From Streptomyces pristinaespiralis (GTDB lineage: Bacteria > Actinomycetota > Actinomycetes > Streptomycetales > Streptomycetaceae), in NCBI RefSeq assembly GCF_001278075.1, contig NZ_CP011340.1, forward strand, positions 372,001 through 436,000: a stretch of DNA of 64,000 bases, written 5' to 3'. The notes beneath the pieces are model-generated. The model had not been told where the DNA came from, made no database searches, and saw nothing but the letters and a program-made list of their open reading frames with translations. Made by a program: the position numbers and the translations under genes. Positions 28,697 through 37,790 of the stretch are shown here, piece by piece (within the stretch, counting starts at the first letter, position 1; each line of letters starts with the position of its first letter).

Positions 28697-30445
28697 ATGC
28701 TGGACGGATGCGTTCCCTGGCCCGAGGATGTGGCCGCGAAGTACCGGGCGGCCGGCTACTGGCGGGGCGAGCCGCTGGGCATGCTGCTGGGCCGCTGGGC
28801 GGAGCAGTACGGCGAGCGGGAGGCGCTGGTCGGCGCGGACGGGTGCTCCCGTGTCACCTACCGTGCCCTGGACCGCTGGTGCGACCGGCTGGCGGCGGGG
28901 TTCGCGGCGCGCGGGATCGGCGCCGGCGAGCGGGTGCTGGTGCAGCTGCCGAACACGCCCGAGTTCGTCGCGGTGTGCTTCGCGCTGTTCCGTCTGGGCG
29001 CGCTGCCGGTGTTCGCGCTGCCCGCGCACCGTGCCGCCGAGGTGGGGCACCTGCTCGAGCTGTCCGGCGCCGTCGCCCACATCCTGCCGGGCACCGGCAC
29101 CGGCTACGACCATGTCGCGGCGGCCGTGGAGGCCCGTGCCCGCCGTGCCCGCCCGGTGCAGGTGTTCGTGGCGGGCGAGGCGCCCGCGGTGCTGCCCGAG
29201 GGGTTCACCGCGCTGGCCGACGTGGACGGCGACCCGGTGGCGCCGGCGGACGTGGACGCCTCCGACGTGGCGTTCTTCCTGCTGTCCGGGGGGACGACCG
29301 CGCTGCCGAAGCTGATCCCGCGCACCCACGACGACTACGCCTACCAGTGCCGGGTCACGGCCGGTATCTGCGGCCTGGACGCGGACAGTGTCTATCTGGC
29401 GGTGCTGCCGGCCGAGTTCAACTTCCCCTTCGGCTGCCCGGGCATCCTGGGCACCCTGCACGCCGGCGGGCGGGTGGTGTTCGCGCTGTCACCGCAGCCC
29501 GAGGAGTGCTTCGCGCTGATCGAACGCGAACACGTCACCTTCACCTCCGTCATCCCCACGATCGTGCACCTGTGGCTGGCGGCCGCCGCACAAGGCCACG
29601 GCCGCGACCTGGGCAGCCTTCAGCTGCTGCAGGTCGGCAGCGCCAAACTCCACGAGGAGCTCGCCGCCCGGATCGGCCCCGAACTGGGGGTGCGGCTGCA
29701 GCAGGTGTTCGGCATGGCCGAGGGACTGCTGACCTTCACCCGCGACGACGACCCGGCGGACGTGGTGCTGCGCACCCAGGGCCGGCCGGTGTCCGAGGCC
29801 GACGAGATACGCGTCGCCGACCCCGACGGCCGGCCCGTGCCCCGCGGTGAGACCGGTGAACTGCTCACCCGCGGCCCCTACACGCTGCGCGGCTACTACC
29901 GGGCCCCCGAGCACAACGCCCGCGCGTTCACCGAGGACGGCTTCTACCGCAGCGGCGATCTGGTGCGGCTCACCGCCGACGGGCAGTTGGTGGTGGAGGG
30001 CAGGATCAAGGACGTCGTCATCCGCGGCGGCGACAAGGTCTCCGCGACCGAGGTCGAGGGCCACCTGGGCGCCCACCCCGACGTCCAGCAGGCCGCCGTC
30101 GTCGCCATGCCCGACCCGGTGTGGGGCGAGAAGGTCTGCGCCTACATCGTGCCCGCACCCGGCCGTCCCGCACCGCCGATGGCGGCGCTGCGCCGGCTGC
30201 TGCGCGCGCGGGGACTGGCCGACTACAAGCTTCCCGACCGGGTGGAGGTCGTCGACGCGTTCCCGCTGACCGGCCTCAACAAGGTCGACAAGAAGGCCCT
30301 GGCGGCCGACATCGCCGCCAAGACCGCCCCCACCCGCCCCACCACCGCCGGCCACGGCCCGACCACGGACGGCGATACGGCCGGTGGGGGTGGGTCCGCG
30401 GGCGGGGTGACGGCCGCCGGTGGCGGGCGGGAGGAGGCGGCGTGA
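28697..30445 (+). CDS. snbA: Aryl-AMP ligase, probable 3-hydroxypicolinate:AMP ligase
   Basis: A 582-residue stand-alone adenylation enzyme of the EntE/DhbE group. Core A3 reads LSGGTTALPKLIPRTH, A5 is QQVFGMAEGLL, A7 YRSGDLVRL, and the catalytic Lys is in LNKVDKKAL. The pocket segment EFNFPFGCPG has Cys where 2,3-dihydroxybenzoate enzymes have Ser, as in salicylate-type enzymes, so a mono-hydroxylated acid is likely. With pipA and pap genes alongside, 3-hydroxypicolinate, the streptogramin B starter, is the best substrate (SnbA/VisB role). AAGGA lies 6 nt before ATG 28697. The stop overlaps the next gene as GTGA. A Gly/Ala-rich tail (~550-582) is disposable-looking. Confidence 0.87.
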   Translation: MLDGCVPWPEDVAAKYRAAGYWRGEPLGMLLGRWAEQYGEREALVGADGCSRVTYRALDRWCDRLAAGFAARGIGAGERVLVQLPNTPEFVAVCFALFRLGALPVFALPAHRAAEVGHLLELSGAVAHILPGTGTGYDHVAAAVEARARRARPVQVFVAGEAPAVLPEGFTALADVDGDPVAPADVDASDVAFFLLSGGTTALPKLIPRTHDDYAYQCRVTAGICGLDADSVYLAVLPAEFNFPFGCPGILGTLHAGGRVVFALSPQPEECFALIEREHVTFTSVIPTIVHLWLAAAAQGHGRDLGSLQLLQVGSAKLHEELAARIGPELGVRLQQVFGMAEGLLTFTRDDDPADVVLRTQGRPVSEADEIRVADPDGRPVPRGETGELLTRGPYTLRGYYRAPEHNARAFTEDGFYRSGDLVRLTADGQLVVEGRIKDVVIRGGDKVSATEVEGHLGAHPDVQQAAVVAMPDPVWGEKVCAYIVPAPGRPAPPMAALRRLLRARGLADYKLPDRVEVVDAFPLTGLNKVDKKALAADIAAKTAPTRPTTAGHGPTTDGDTAGGGGSAGGVTAAGGGREEAA

Positions 30446-31710
30446 GCGGGCCCGGGCCCGAGGGCGGCTACCGGGTGCCGTTCGCGCGACGCGGTTCGGT
30501 GGTGGGCGAGGCGGACCTGGCGGCGCTGGGCGAACTGGTCCGCTCGGGCCGGTCGCTGACGTCGGGGGTGTGGCGGGAGCGGTTCGAGGAACAGTTCGCC
30601 CGCCTGACCGGCGCCCGGCACGCGCTCAGTGTCACCAGCGGCACCGTCGCGCTGGAACTGGCGGTGCGGATGCTGGACCTGGCGCCGGGCGACGAGGTGA
30701 TCGCCACCCCGCAGACGTTCCAGGCGACGGTGCAGCCGCTGCTCGACCACGACGTGCGGCTGCGGTTCTGCGACATCGACCCGGACACCCTCAACCTCGA
30801 CCCGGCGGTGCTGGAGACGCTGATCACCGACCGCACCCGGGCGATCCTGCTCGTCCACTACGGCGGCAACCCGGCCGACATGGACCGCATCATGGCCCTG
30901 GCCCGCAAGCGCGGCATCATCGTCGTCGAGGACAGCGCGCACGCGCTGGGCGCCGTGTACCGGGGGCGGCGGCCGGGGGCACTGGCGGACATCGGCTGCT
31001 TCAGTTTCCACTCCACGAAGAACATCACCACCCTCGGCGAGGGCGGCATGATCACCCTGTCGCGTGACGAGTGGGCCCAGCGGGTGGGACGTATCCGCGA
31101 CAACGAGGCCGACGGCGTGTACGCGGCGCTGCCGGACTCCGCGCGGGCGGGTGCTCCGGCGCTGCTGCCGTGGATGAAGTTCGCGGAGGGTGTGTACGGT
31201 CACCGGGCGGTCGGGGTCCGCGGGGCGGGCACGAACGCGACGATGTCGGAGGCGGCGGCGGCGGTGGGCGTGGTGCAACTGGCGTCGCTGGAGCGGTTCG
31301 TGGCCCGGCGCCGGAGCATCGCGCAGCGGCTGGACGAGGCCGTGGCCTCGGTGGCCGGCACCCGGCTGCACCGGGCGGCGGCGGACAGTCTGCACGCCTA
31401 CCACCTGTACACGTTCTTCCTCACCGGCGGCCGGCAGGTGCGGGAGCGGTTCGTGCGCGCCCTGGACCGGCTGGGTGTGGAGGTCCAGTTGCGGTACTTC
31501 CCGCTCCATCTGTCGCCCGAGTGGCGGCTGCGCGGCCACGGGCCGGGCGAGTGTCCGACGGCCGAACGGGTCTGGTTCGAGGAGCACATGAACCTGCCGT
31601 GCCATCCCGGTCTGAGTGACGGCCAGGTCGACTACATGGTCGAGGCGGTCACCCGCGCCCTGCACGAGGCCCACGGCACGGGGACGCGGGTGGCGGCCGG
31701 GCACCTGTGA
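30442..31710 (+). CDS. hpaA: DegT/DnrJ/EryC1-family PLP aminotransferase, probable 3-hydroxypicolinate pathway
   Basis: A 422-residue PLP enzyme. Lys193 (FSFHSTKNITTLGEGG) is the Schiff-base lysine, and EDSAHALGA gives the cofactor-binding Asp164. GTG 30442 overlaps the ligase stop as GTGA, with GAGGAGG just upstream, so the two are coupled. Next to the aryl-AMP ligase and lysine cyclodeaminase it most likely acts as the lysine 2-aminotransferase that opens 3-hydroxypicolinate synthesis (HpaA/VisA role). The family also includes sugar aminotransferases and AHBA synthase; no sugar or AHBA genes are nearby. The function rests on context. Confidence 0.8.
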   Translation: MSGPGPEGGYRVPFARRGSVVGEADLAALGELVRSGRSLTSGVWRERFEEQFARLTGARHALSVTSGTVALELAVRMLDLAPGDEVIATPQTFQATVQPLLDHDVRLRFCDIDPDTLNLDPAVLETLITDRTRAILLVHYGGNPADMDRIMALARKRGIIVVEDSAHALGAVYRGRRPGALADIGCFSFHSTKNITTLGEGGMITLSRDEWAQRVGRIRDNEADGVYAALPDSARAGAPALLPWMKFAEGVYGHRAVGVRGAGTNATMSEAAAAVGVVQLASLERFVARRRSIAQRLDEAVASVAGTRLHRAAADSLHAYHLYTFFLTGGRQVRERFVRALDRLGVEVQLRYFPLHLSPEWRLRGHGPGECPTAERVWFEEHMNLPCHPGLSDGQVDYMVEAVTRALHEAHGTGTRVAAGHL

Positions 31711-31762
31711 CACCGTCCGCATCCGGCCGGTGGTTTTCCAAGACCGAGGGAGAGGCAGGCGT

Positions 31763-31948
31763 ATGCCGTTCATCGAAGTGAAGATCTACGACCGGCGGCT
31801 CGACGAGGAGTCGGAACGTGCCCTGATCGAGCGTCTGACCCAGGCGACGGTCGACGTGTTCGGCGAGGACATCCGCGACCAGACCTGGATCGCGCTGACC
31901 GCCGTCCCCCCACGCCGCTGGGGCCTGGGCGGCGTCCCGGGCCAGTAA
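31763..31948 (+). CDS. 4-oxalocrotonate tautomerase family protein
   Basis: A 61-residue protein, the standard 4-OT size. After Met removal the catalytic Pro1 is exposed (MPFIEVKIYDRR). GAGGGAGAGG lies upstream of ATG 31763. It is 52 bp downstream of the aminotransferase and probably in the same operon. It could tautomerise an imine or enol intermediate of the picolinate or aminophenylpyruvate route; this is a guess. No streptogramin role for such a protein is known to me. Confidence 0.82.
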   Translation: MPFIEVKIYDRRLDEESERALIERLTQATVDVFGEDIRDQTWIALTAVPPRRWGLGGVPGQ

Positions 31949-33187
31949 CCCGGCCACCCCGCCGCCCACTCCCCCACACCGGGGCGGGCGACCGCGACGC
32001 GGGGCGCTGCTGGCTGCCGTGCGGGCGCTGTGGCGGCGCGGGCCAGCGTCGACCGTGCCGGGCCGCGGTCGGCCGCGCGGGCAGGCGTCGGCCGTGCCGG
32101 GCAGGCGTCGACCGTGCCGGGCCGCGGTCGGCCGGGCGGGGCTGTTGGCGTGCCCGCCGCTGATGACCGTCCCGGCGGGTCGACCGCGCCCGCCGCCTGC
32201 CGGCCCGGCGTTCCCCATGCCGGACGCGATCGGCCGCGCAGGGCCGTTGGCCCTCGGCCCCAGCTCCCCGAACCCGGCGCCGCCGGCCGCGCCCGGCGCT
32301 TCTCCGCGCCCGCCGCCGCCTGCCGGCCCGGCGTCCCCCATGCCGGACGCGATCGGCCGCGCAGGGCCGTTGGCCCTCGGGCCCACGCTCCCCGAACCCG
32401 GCGCCGCCCGCCGCGCCCGGCGCTGATGACCGTCCCGGCGGGTCGACCGCGCCCGCCGCCTGCCGGCCCGGTGTTCTCCATGCCGGACGCGATCGGCCAC
32501 GCAGGACCGTTGGCCCTCGGGCCCACGCTCCCCGAACCCGGCGCCGCCTGCCGCGCCCGGCGCTGTTGGCCGTCCGGCCGATGTTCCCCGTACCGGGCGC
32601 CGGTGGCCGGGCGGGCGCTGCTTACCGGCCGCCGTCTTTCCTCCCGGTACCGCTGTGACGGGGCGGGGGCGCTATGGCCTTGTCGGCCGCCGGCCTTCGT
32701 GCCCGGTGCCGGCCGCGTGCCGGCCGAACCCCTTCTCCGTGCCCGGCGCTGGATCGCCGTGCAGGCAGGCGTCGACCGTGCCCGGCGCTGTCGGCCGTGC
32801 GGGCGCTGCTTGCAGTGCCGGCCGCCGGCTTCCGCGGCGCGGCGCGGCCTGCGCAACCGCCGCTTCCCACGTCGGGCGGGCTTCGCGGCACGGGACGGTC
32901 GTAGTGCGTGCCGACCGCTGCCGGTCGTGCGGGGCTGGTGGCCGTGCGGTCACCGTTCCGCGTGCCAGGCGCTGCCTGACGCGGCCGCCGCTCCTCCGCG
33001 CCGCCGTTGTCGGCCCGTGCCCGGCCGGGGTCCGTTCCGGCGCCCGGCGCTGTCGGCCGTGCGGGGGCTGTGTGTGTGGGGGCTGTGTGTGTGGGCAGGG
33101 CAGCGGCACGGCCCCGCCCCTGTGGGTCCCGGTGGGGAGCCGCAGGGGTGGGGCCGTGGGTTGTGTGGTGGCCCGGCGGGCCGGGGG
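31949..33187. repeat. 1.2-kb gene-free region with three ~125-140-bp tandem repeats
   Basis: No convincing gene on either strand. Three imperfect tandem units lie at about 32162-32300, 32301-32425 and 32426-32566. Each carries ATGCCGGACGCGATCGGCC, a CCGTTGGCCCTCGG segment and CCCGAACCCGGCGCCG. Unit 2 is shorter at its left end. Around them, GGCCGTGCGGGCGCTG and TGCCGGCC motifs recur, and a (GGGGGCTGTGTGTGT)2 stretch lies near 33062-33092. The region separates the picolinate genes (rightward) from the exporter (leftward), so their transcripts converge here. Confidence 0.7.
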
Positions 33188-34723
33188 TCAGGCGGTGGTG
33201 GTGGGTTCGGGGGTGGGGGCGGTGGGCTGGGGGGCGGCCTTGCGGTCGGCGCGGTGCAGCAGCAGCGCGGCGAGCAGGCCGCCGGTGAACACGGCGGCGG
33301 CGCCGATGAGTTGGCTGGTGTTCACCGCGTCGGCGAACGCGTCGTGGACCTGCCCGGCCTGTTGGGGTGTGGCGTCGCGCAGTGCCTCGTCGAGGGAGCC
33401 GGTGCCGGTGATGGCGGCGGGCAGTTGGGAGGCGAAGCGGGAGCCGAGGACGGCGCCGAGGATCGCCACTCCCAGTCCGCCGCCGAACTCGGTCAGGGTG
33501 CCCTGCACGCCCGCTCCGGCCCCGGCCTTGGCGGGCGGGATGGAGGACATGACGGCGGTGGCCATGGCGGGCATGGCCAGTGCGATGCCCGCGCCCATGA
33601 GGAGCAGGCCGGCGAGCATGCCGCCGTAGCCGGCGTCGGGGCCCGATCCGCCGACGGCCACCGCGCTGAGGCCGGCGGCCAGCAGTGTCATGCCCAGGGC
33701 GATGCTGCGGGCGGTGCCGAGCGCGGCGAGGAGTTTCGCGCCGAGGCCGGCCAGGTTGAGGGCGACGATCGTCAAAGCCAGTGGCGCGGTGCGCAGGCCG
33801 GCCTGCAGGGCGTCGTAGCCGAGGACGAGTTGGAGGTGCTGGGTGAGCAGGAACAGCGAGCCGGCCATGCCGAAGGCGACGAGCAGTCCGCCGGCGACGG
33901 CGCCGTTGAAGCGCCGGTCGGTGAAGAAGCCCATGTCGAGCATGGGGTGGGGGGTGTGCAGTTCCCAGCGGACGAACGCGGTGAGCGCGGCGGCGCCGAC
34001 GGCGGCCGGCAGGAGGACCTGCGGGGCCGTCCAGCCGTGTTCGGGGCCGGAGATGATGGCGTAGACGACGCCGACCATGCCGAGGGTGGAGAGCACGGCG
34101 CCGAGCAGGTCGGGGCGCCGGCCTTGCGGGTTCTTCGTCTCGGGCACCAGGCGGGCGACGGCCAGCAGGCCCAGCAGCGCGACGGGCAGGTTGATCAGGA
34201 AGATGGAGCCCCACCAGAAGTGGTCGAGGAGGGCGCCGCCGAGCAGCGGGCCGGCCGCGAAGCCCAGTGAGCTGGCCGCTCCCCACAGGCCGATCGCCCG
34301 GGGGCGTTCGTCGTCGTCGAAGACCTGCATGATGACGGCGAGGGTGGTGGTCGCCAGCAGCGCCCCGCCCACGCCCATGCCGGCCCGGGCGGCGATGAGT
34401 TGGGCGGAGTCCTGGGCGAAGGCCGCCCAGGCGGACCCGGCGCCGAAGAGCACCAGTCCGAGCATCAGCAGCCGTTTGCGGCCGTAGCGGTCGGCGAGGC
34501 TGCCCGCGGTGAGCAGCAGCCCGGACTGCACGAGCGCGTAGGCGTTGATCATCCACTGGATGTCGGCGGTGCTGGCGCCCAGGTCGGTGGTGAGCACCGG
34601 GATGGCGACGTTGAGGACGGTGTTGTCGAGCAGGACGACGAGTTGGGCCAGGCAGATCACGCCGAGGATGACCCAGCGCCTGGGGTCACGGTCGGCCGCG
34701 GGCGCGGGCCGGGTGCTGTGCAA
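33188..34723 (-). CDS. MFS drug exporter, DHA2 (14-TM) family
   Basis: A 511-residue proton-coupled multidrug exporter. About 14 hydrophobic segments are readable from WVILGVICLAQLVVLLDN (TM1) to LIGAAAVFTGGLLAALLL (last). Motif A is GSLADRYGRKRLL and motif C is LGFAAGPLLGG. TTG 34723 is taken as start because GGAG lies 7 nt upstream and the reading frame further up is Pro/Arg-rich filler. It is the only transporter in the cluster part of the window. It is probably the streptogramin exporter or self-resistance protein, like Ptr or VarS; substrate is inferred. It stands alone, separated from the carboxylase gene by a 21-bp repeat array. Confidence 0.9.
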   Translation of the reverse strand: MHSTRPAPAADRDPRRWVILGVICLAQLVVLLDNTVLNVAIPVLTTDLGASTADIQWMINAYALVQSGLLLTAGSLADRYGRKRLLMLGLVLFGAGSAWAAFAQDSAQLIAARAGMGVGGALLATTTLAVIMQVFDDDERPRAIGLWGAASSLGFAAGPLLGGALLDHFWWGSIFLINLPVALLGLLAVARLVPETKNPQGRRPDLLGAVLSTLGMVGVVYAIISGPEHGWTAPQVLLPAAVGAAALTAFVRWELHTPHPMLDMGFFTDRRFNGAVAGGLLVAFGMAGSLFLLTQHLQLVLGYDALQAGLRTAPLALTIVALNLAGLGAKLLAALGTARSIALGMTLLAAGLSAVAVGGSGPDAGYGGMLAGLLLMGAGIALAMPAMATAVMSSIPPAKAGAGAGVQGTLTEFGGGLGVAILGAVLGSRFASQLPAAITGTGSLDEALRDATPQQAGQVHDAFADAVNTSQLIGAAAVFTGGLLAALLLHRADRKAAPQPTAPTPEPTTTA

Positions 34724-35203
34724 GGGATGTCTCCAGGGGGTAGGGGCCCGCTGGTCGTGGGACCGTGAAGTCCGCACGGGCCCGGAGCGGTTGTTCTGTT
34801 CGTGCGGTGCCGGGGCCCGCGGCCCCCGCACCTCCCCCACGGCCCGGCGGGCCCGCCAGGGCCCTGGGCGAGGGGATCCCCGTCACTGCGGGAGACTTAC
34901 CGGCACCGGCCCGGGGCCTCCCGGCCACGGCACGGGAGTCACCGGGTGTGACACGCGAGTTGCCGGTCAGGGCATGGGAGTTACCGGGTACGGCGCCCGA
35001 GTTACCGGTCACGGCGCGGGAGGCGCTGGCCACGGCGCGGGAGTTGCCGGGTACGGCGCCCGAGTTGCCGGGCACGGTGCGGGAGTCGCCCCGGTGACGG
35101 CCCGGCCGAGTACCTGCCACGGCGTCCGAGTTGCCGGTGACGGCGTCCGAGTGGCCGTGGGGGCGGCCGGGCCGGGTGCCGGTGACGGCAGCCGGGTTGC
35201 CGG
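34724..35203. repeat. Intergenic 21-bp minisatellite
   Basis: From about 34930 to 35100, eight contiguous 21-bp units run without spacers, for example GAGTTGCCGGGTACGGCG plus three bases. Degenerate copies continue to 35215. The unit length is seven codons, so open frames appear on both strands (ELPGTAP repeats on +, PGNSGAV repeats on -), but no start or SD makes a gene credible. It lies between the carboxylase stop and the exporter start, both leftward. Confidence 0.75.
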
Positions 35204-36787
35204 TCACTGCGGCGGGTTGCCGTGCTTGCGCGACGGCAGGTCGGCGTGCTTGGTGCGGAGCATCGCGAGGGACCGGATGAGGACCTCGCGGGTCTCGGCG
35301 GGGTCGATGACGTCGTCGACCAGGCCGCGTTCGGCCGCGTAGTAGGGGTGCATCAGCTCGGCCTTGTACTCCTTGACCATGCGCGCCCGCATCGCCTCGG
35401 GGTCCTCGGCATCGGCGATCTGCCGACGGAAGATCACATTCGCCGCGCCCTCCGCGCCCATCACCGCGATCTCGTTGGTGGGCCACGCGTAGGTCAGATC
35501 CGCGCCGATCGACTGCGAATCCATCACGATGTACGCCCCGCCGTACGCCTTGCGCAGGATCAGCGAGATCCGCGGCACCGTGGCGTTGCAGTACGCGTAC
35601 AGCAGCTTCGCACCGTGGCGGATGATGCCGCCGTGCTCCTGGTCCACACCCGGCAGGAAGCCGGGCACGTCCAGCAGCGTGACGATCGGAATGTTGAACG
35701 CGTCGCACATCTGCACGAACCGGGCGGCCTTCTCGGAGGCCTCGATGTCCAGCACCCCGGCCAGCGACTGCGGCTGGTTCGCCACGATCCCCACCACCTG
35801 CCCGTCCAGACGGGCCAGCGCACAGATGATGTTCCGGGCCCAGCGCTCGTGGACCTCGAGGAAGTCACCGTCGTCGACGAGCTCCTCGATCACCCGGTGC
35901 ATGTCGTAGGGGCGGTTGCCGTCCGCCGGCACCAGGTCCAGCAGCACGTCCGAGCGCCGGTCGGCCGGATCGTCACCCGCCGTGGCCGGCGGGTTCTCCC
36001 GGTTGTTCGAGGGCAGCATCGACAGCAGGTAGCGGACCTCCGCGATGCACGTCTCCTCGTCGTCGTAGGCGAAGTGCGCCACACCCGAGGTCTCCGCGTG
36101 CACATCCGCACCACCCAGACCGTTCTGGGTGATCTCCTCACCCGTGACCGCCTTCACCACGTCCGGCCCGGTGATGAACATCTGCGACGTCTCACGCACC
36201 ATGAACACGAAATCCGTCAGCGCCGGACTGTAGGCCGCGCCACCCGCACACGGACCCAGCATCACCGAGATCTGCGGAATCACCCCCGACGCACGCGTAT
36301 TGCGCTGGAAGATCCCCCCATACCCCGCAAGCGCCGACACACCCTCCTGGATCCGGGCCCCGGCACCGTCGTTCAGCGACACCAACGGCGCACCCGCCGC
36401 GATCGCCATGTCCATGATCTTGTGAATCTTCGTGGCATGCGCCTCACCCAGCGCACCACCGAAGATCCGGAAATCATGGGCATAGACGAACACCGTCCGC
36501 CCCTCCACCGTCCCCCACCCGGTGATCACACCATCGGTGTACGGCTTCTTCGCCTCCAGACCGAAACCCGACGCACGATGCCGCCGCAGCTGCTCCACCT
36601 CACGGAACGAACCCTCGTCCAGCAACAGAGCAATCCGCTCACGCGCCGTCAGCTTGCCCTTCGCATGCTGCGCCTCGGTCGCCCGCTCACTCGGCCCACG
36701 CACAGCCTGCTCACGCAACGCCCTCAGCTCGGCCACCCGACCCCGGGCGTCGGCGGGCCCCGCGTCGGCAGGGATGTCCTTCACCAT
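35204..36787 (-). CDS. accB: Acyl-CoA carboxylase beta (carboxyltransferase) subunit
   Basis: A 527-residue biotin-dependent carboxyltransferase that carries CO2 from carboxybiotin to acyl-CoA. N- and C-terminal crotonase-like halves are intact (GGALGEAHATKIHK, GPCAGGAAYSPAL, DVPGFLPGVDQEHGGIIRHG). Ile occurs in AYGGAYIVM where propionyl-CoA enzymes have Asp; this favours acetyl-CoA or mixed use, that is malonyl-CoA for the trans-AT PKS. GAGGAG precedes ATG 36787. The epsilon subunit gene lies 148 bp upstream with an ARE-like palindrome between, so the beta gene can be controlled by the butyrolactone circuit. The biotinylated alpha subunit is not in the window. Confidence 0.93.
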   Translation of the reverse strand: MVKDIPADAGPADARGRVAELRALREQAVRGPSERATEAQHAKGKLTARERIALLLDEGSFREVEQLRRHRASGFGLEAKKPYTDGVITGWGTVEGRTVFVYAHDFRIFGGALGEAHATKIHKIMDMAIAAGAPLVSLNDGAGARIQEGVSALAGYGGIFQRNTRASGVIPQISVMLGPCAGGAAYSPALTDFVFMVRETSQMFITGPDVVKAVTGEEITQNGLGGADVHAETSGVAHFAYDDEETCIAEVRYLLSMLPSNNRENPPATAGDDPADRRSDVLLDLVPADGNRPYDMHRVIEELVDDGDFLEVHERWARNIICALARLDGQVVGIVANQPQSLAGVLDIEASEKAARFVQMCDAFNIPIVTLLDVPGFLPGVDQEHGGIIRHGAKLLYAYCNATVPRISLILRKAYGGAYIVMDSQSIGADLTYAWPTNEIAVMGAEGAANVIFRRQIADAEDPEAMRARMVKEYKAELMHPYYAAERGLVDDVIDPAETREVLIRSLAMLRTKHADLPSRKHGNPPQ

Positions 36788-36851
36788 CACCACGACTCCT
36801 CGTCCCTTCTCTCCTCGACCGGGGCGGCGGCCGGCGGGCCACCCCCACACA

Positions 36852-36880
36852 GTAACAAACCGCTTGTGCGGTTTTTCTGG
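36852..36880. promoter_or_regulatory. ARE-like operator upstream of accB
   Basis: AAACCGCTTGTGCGGTTT (36857-36874) is a perfect inverted repeat, 7-bp arms around TTGT, flanked by ACA and TTCT. It lies 70 bp upstream of the carboxylase start. It shares AAACCGCTT and the loop size with the site at 41795. Confidence 0.75.
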
Positions 36881-36935
36881 TGTGGGGGTGGGGATGGCCG
36901 GTCCTCGCCCGTGAACCTGTGTGCGGGCGGGTGGG

Positions 36936-37142
36936 TCATCGCCAGCTGTGCGGGGCGCGGAAGGCGCCGGCCGCCTGCCGGCGCCAGTACGCGCGGGTGT
37001 GTGTGGTGTCCGGTTCCTGCGGGGTGCGGCGGGTGGCGAGCAGGGAGAACAGCGTCGCGGTGACGGCGGCGAGTTCTTCGGTGCTGGCCACGCCGCGCTC
37101 GACGCGCAGGAGGGTGGCGGTGTCGTCGTGGGCAGGTGTCAT
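36936..37142 (-). CDS. Acyl-CoA carboxylase epsilon subunit
   Basis: A 68-residue protein of the actinobacterial AccE/PccE type. It has a hydrophobic helix (ELAAVTATLFSLLA, ~23-36) and a WRR-containing tail (YWRRQAAGAF), the usual family features. It would stabilise the beta hexamer and stimulate activity. It precedes the beta gene on the same strand by 148 bp. In most Streptomyces operons epsilon lies downstream of beta, so the order is unusual. Confidence 0.8.
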   Translation of the reverse strand: MTPAHDDTATLLRVERGVASTEELAAVTATLFSLLATRRTPQEPDTTHTRAYWRRQAAGAFRAPHSWR

Positions 37143-37607
37143 GTCGTCCCCAATTTCCTTCGGCGTGCGGCTACGGCGTGGCCCGGACCCCGGCCGGATC
37201 TCGACCGGGGCCCGGGCGGGCGGGGTTGGGCGGGGTGCGGCCCGGATGGGGCCGGGTCCGGCCGGTGGGTGCGGCCGGTGGGCGGGCCAGGGGTGCGGCC
37301 CGGGTGGGCCGGGTGGGCCGGGGGTTCGGTCCGGCCCCGGGTGCGGCTCGGGATGGGCCGGGACGGGGCCAGGGGATCCGGCCGGTGGGTGCGGCCGGGA
37401 TCCGGCCCGGTGGGTGCGGACCTGTGCCGACGGGTCCGGCCGGGTGGGCCGGGTGGGTGCGGCTCGGTCCGGCCGGTGGGTGCGGCCGGGGTGCGGCCCG
37501 GTGGGGGAAGGGGGCCGGCGGCAACGGTGGCGCCGGCCCCGGTGCGCGGGCCCGGTGCGTGTGGCCCGGTGGGCCGTGCGCGGGGCGTTGGGGTGGGCCG
37601 GGTGGTG
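37143..37607. repeat. GC-rich repeats upstream of epsilon subunit
   Basis: No gene. From 37200 to 37520, GGCCGGTGGGTGCGGCCGG and GGGCCGGGTGGGCC units recur many times in irregular order. Arms such as GGCCGG/CCGGCC can pair. The stretch separates the small leftward gene at 37.6 kb from the carboxylase pair and probably contains the latter's distal promoter. Confidence 0.6.
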
Positions 37608-37790
37608 TCAGCCGGTCTTGCGCCGCTGGAAGGTGCGCCGGCCGGCCGGGCCGCCGGCGTGGCGGGCCTTCACGCGGCTCTCTTCCTGGGCCGCCTTGGC
37701 GAGCGCGTTGTGCTCCTTGCGCTCGAGCGCCTGCCGGAACCGGCGCTTGGCCTCCTGGGCGGCCTCGTTGCGCTCGGGTGTATCGGTCAT
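37608..37790 (-). CDS. Small conserved actinobacterial protein, DUF5302-like
   Basis: A 60-residue, highly charged protein (RRFRQALERKEHNALAKAAQ, C-terminal RRTFQRRKTG). GGAGG lies 6 nt before ATG 37790. It resembles small Streptomyces proteins of the DUF5302 type, of unknown function. It is basic and helical by composition, with no signal peptide or membrane segment. Its place inside the cluster may be incidental. Confidence 0.65.
   Translation of the reverse strand: MTDTPERNEAAQEAKRRFRQALERKEHNALAKAAQEESRVKARHAGGPAGRRTFQRRKTG

Noticed and set aside
30442..31710. AHBA synthase
   Set aside because: Same DegT family, but no aminoshikimate genes nearby and the operon partners suit a picolinate route.
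34930..35215. CRISPR array
   Set aside because: Repeat units abut with no unique spacers and vary in sequence; no cas genes.
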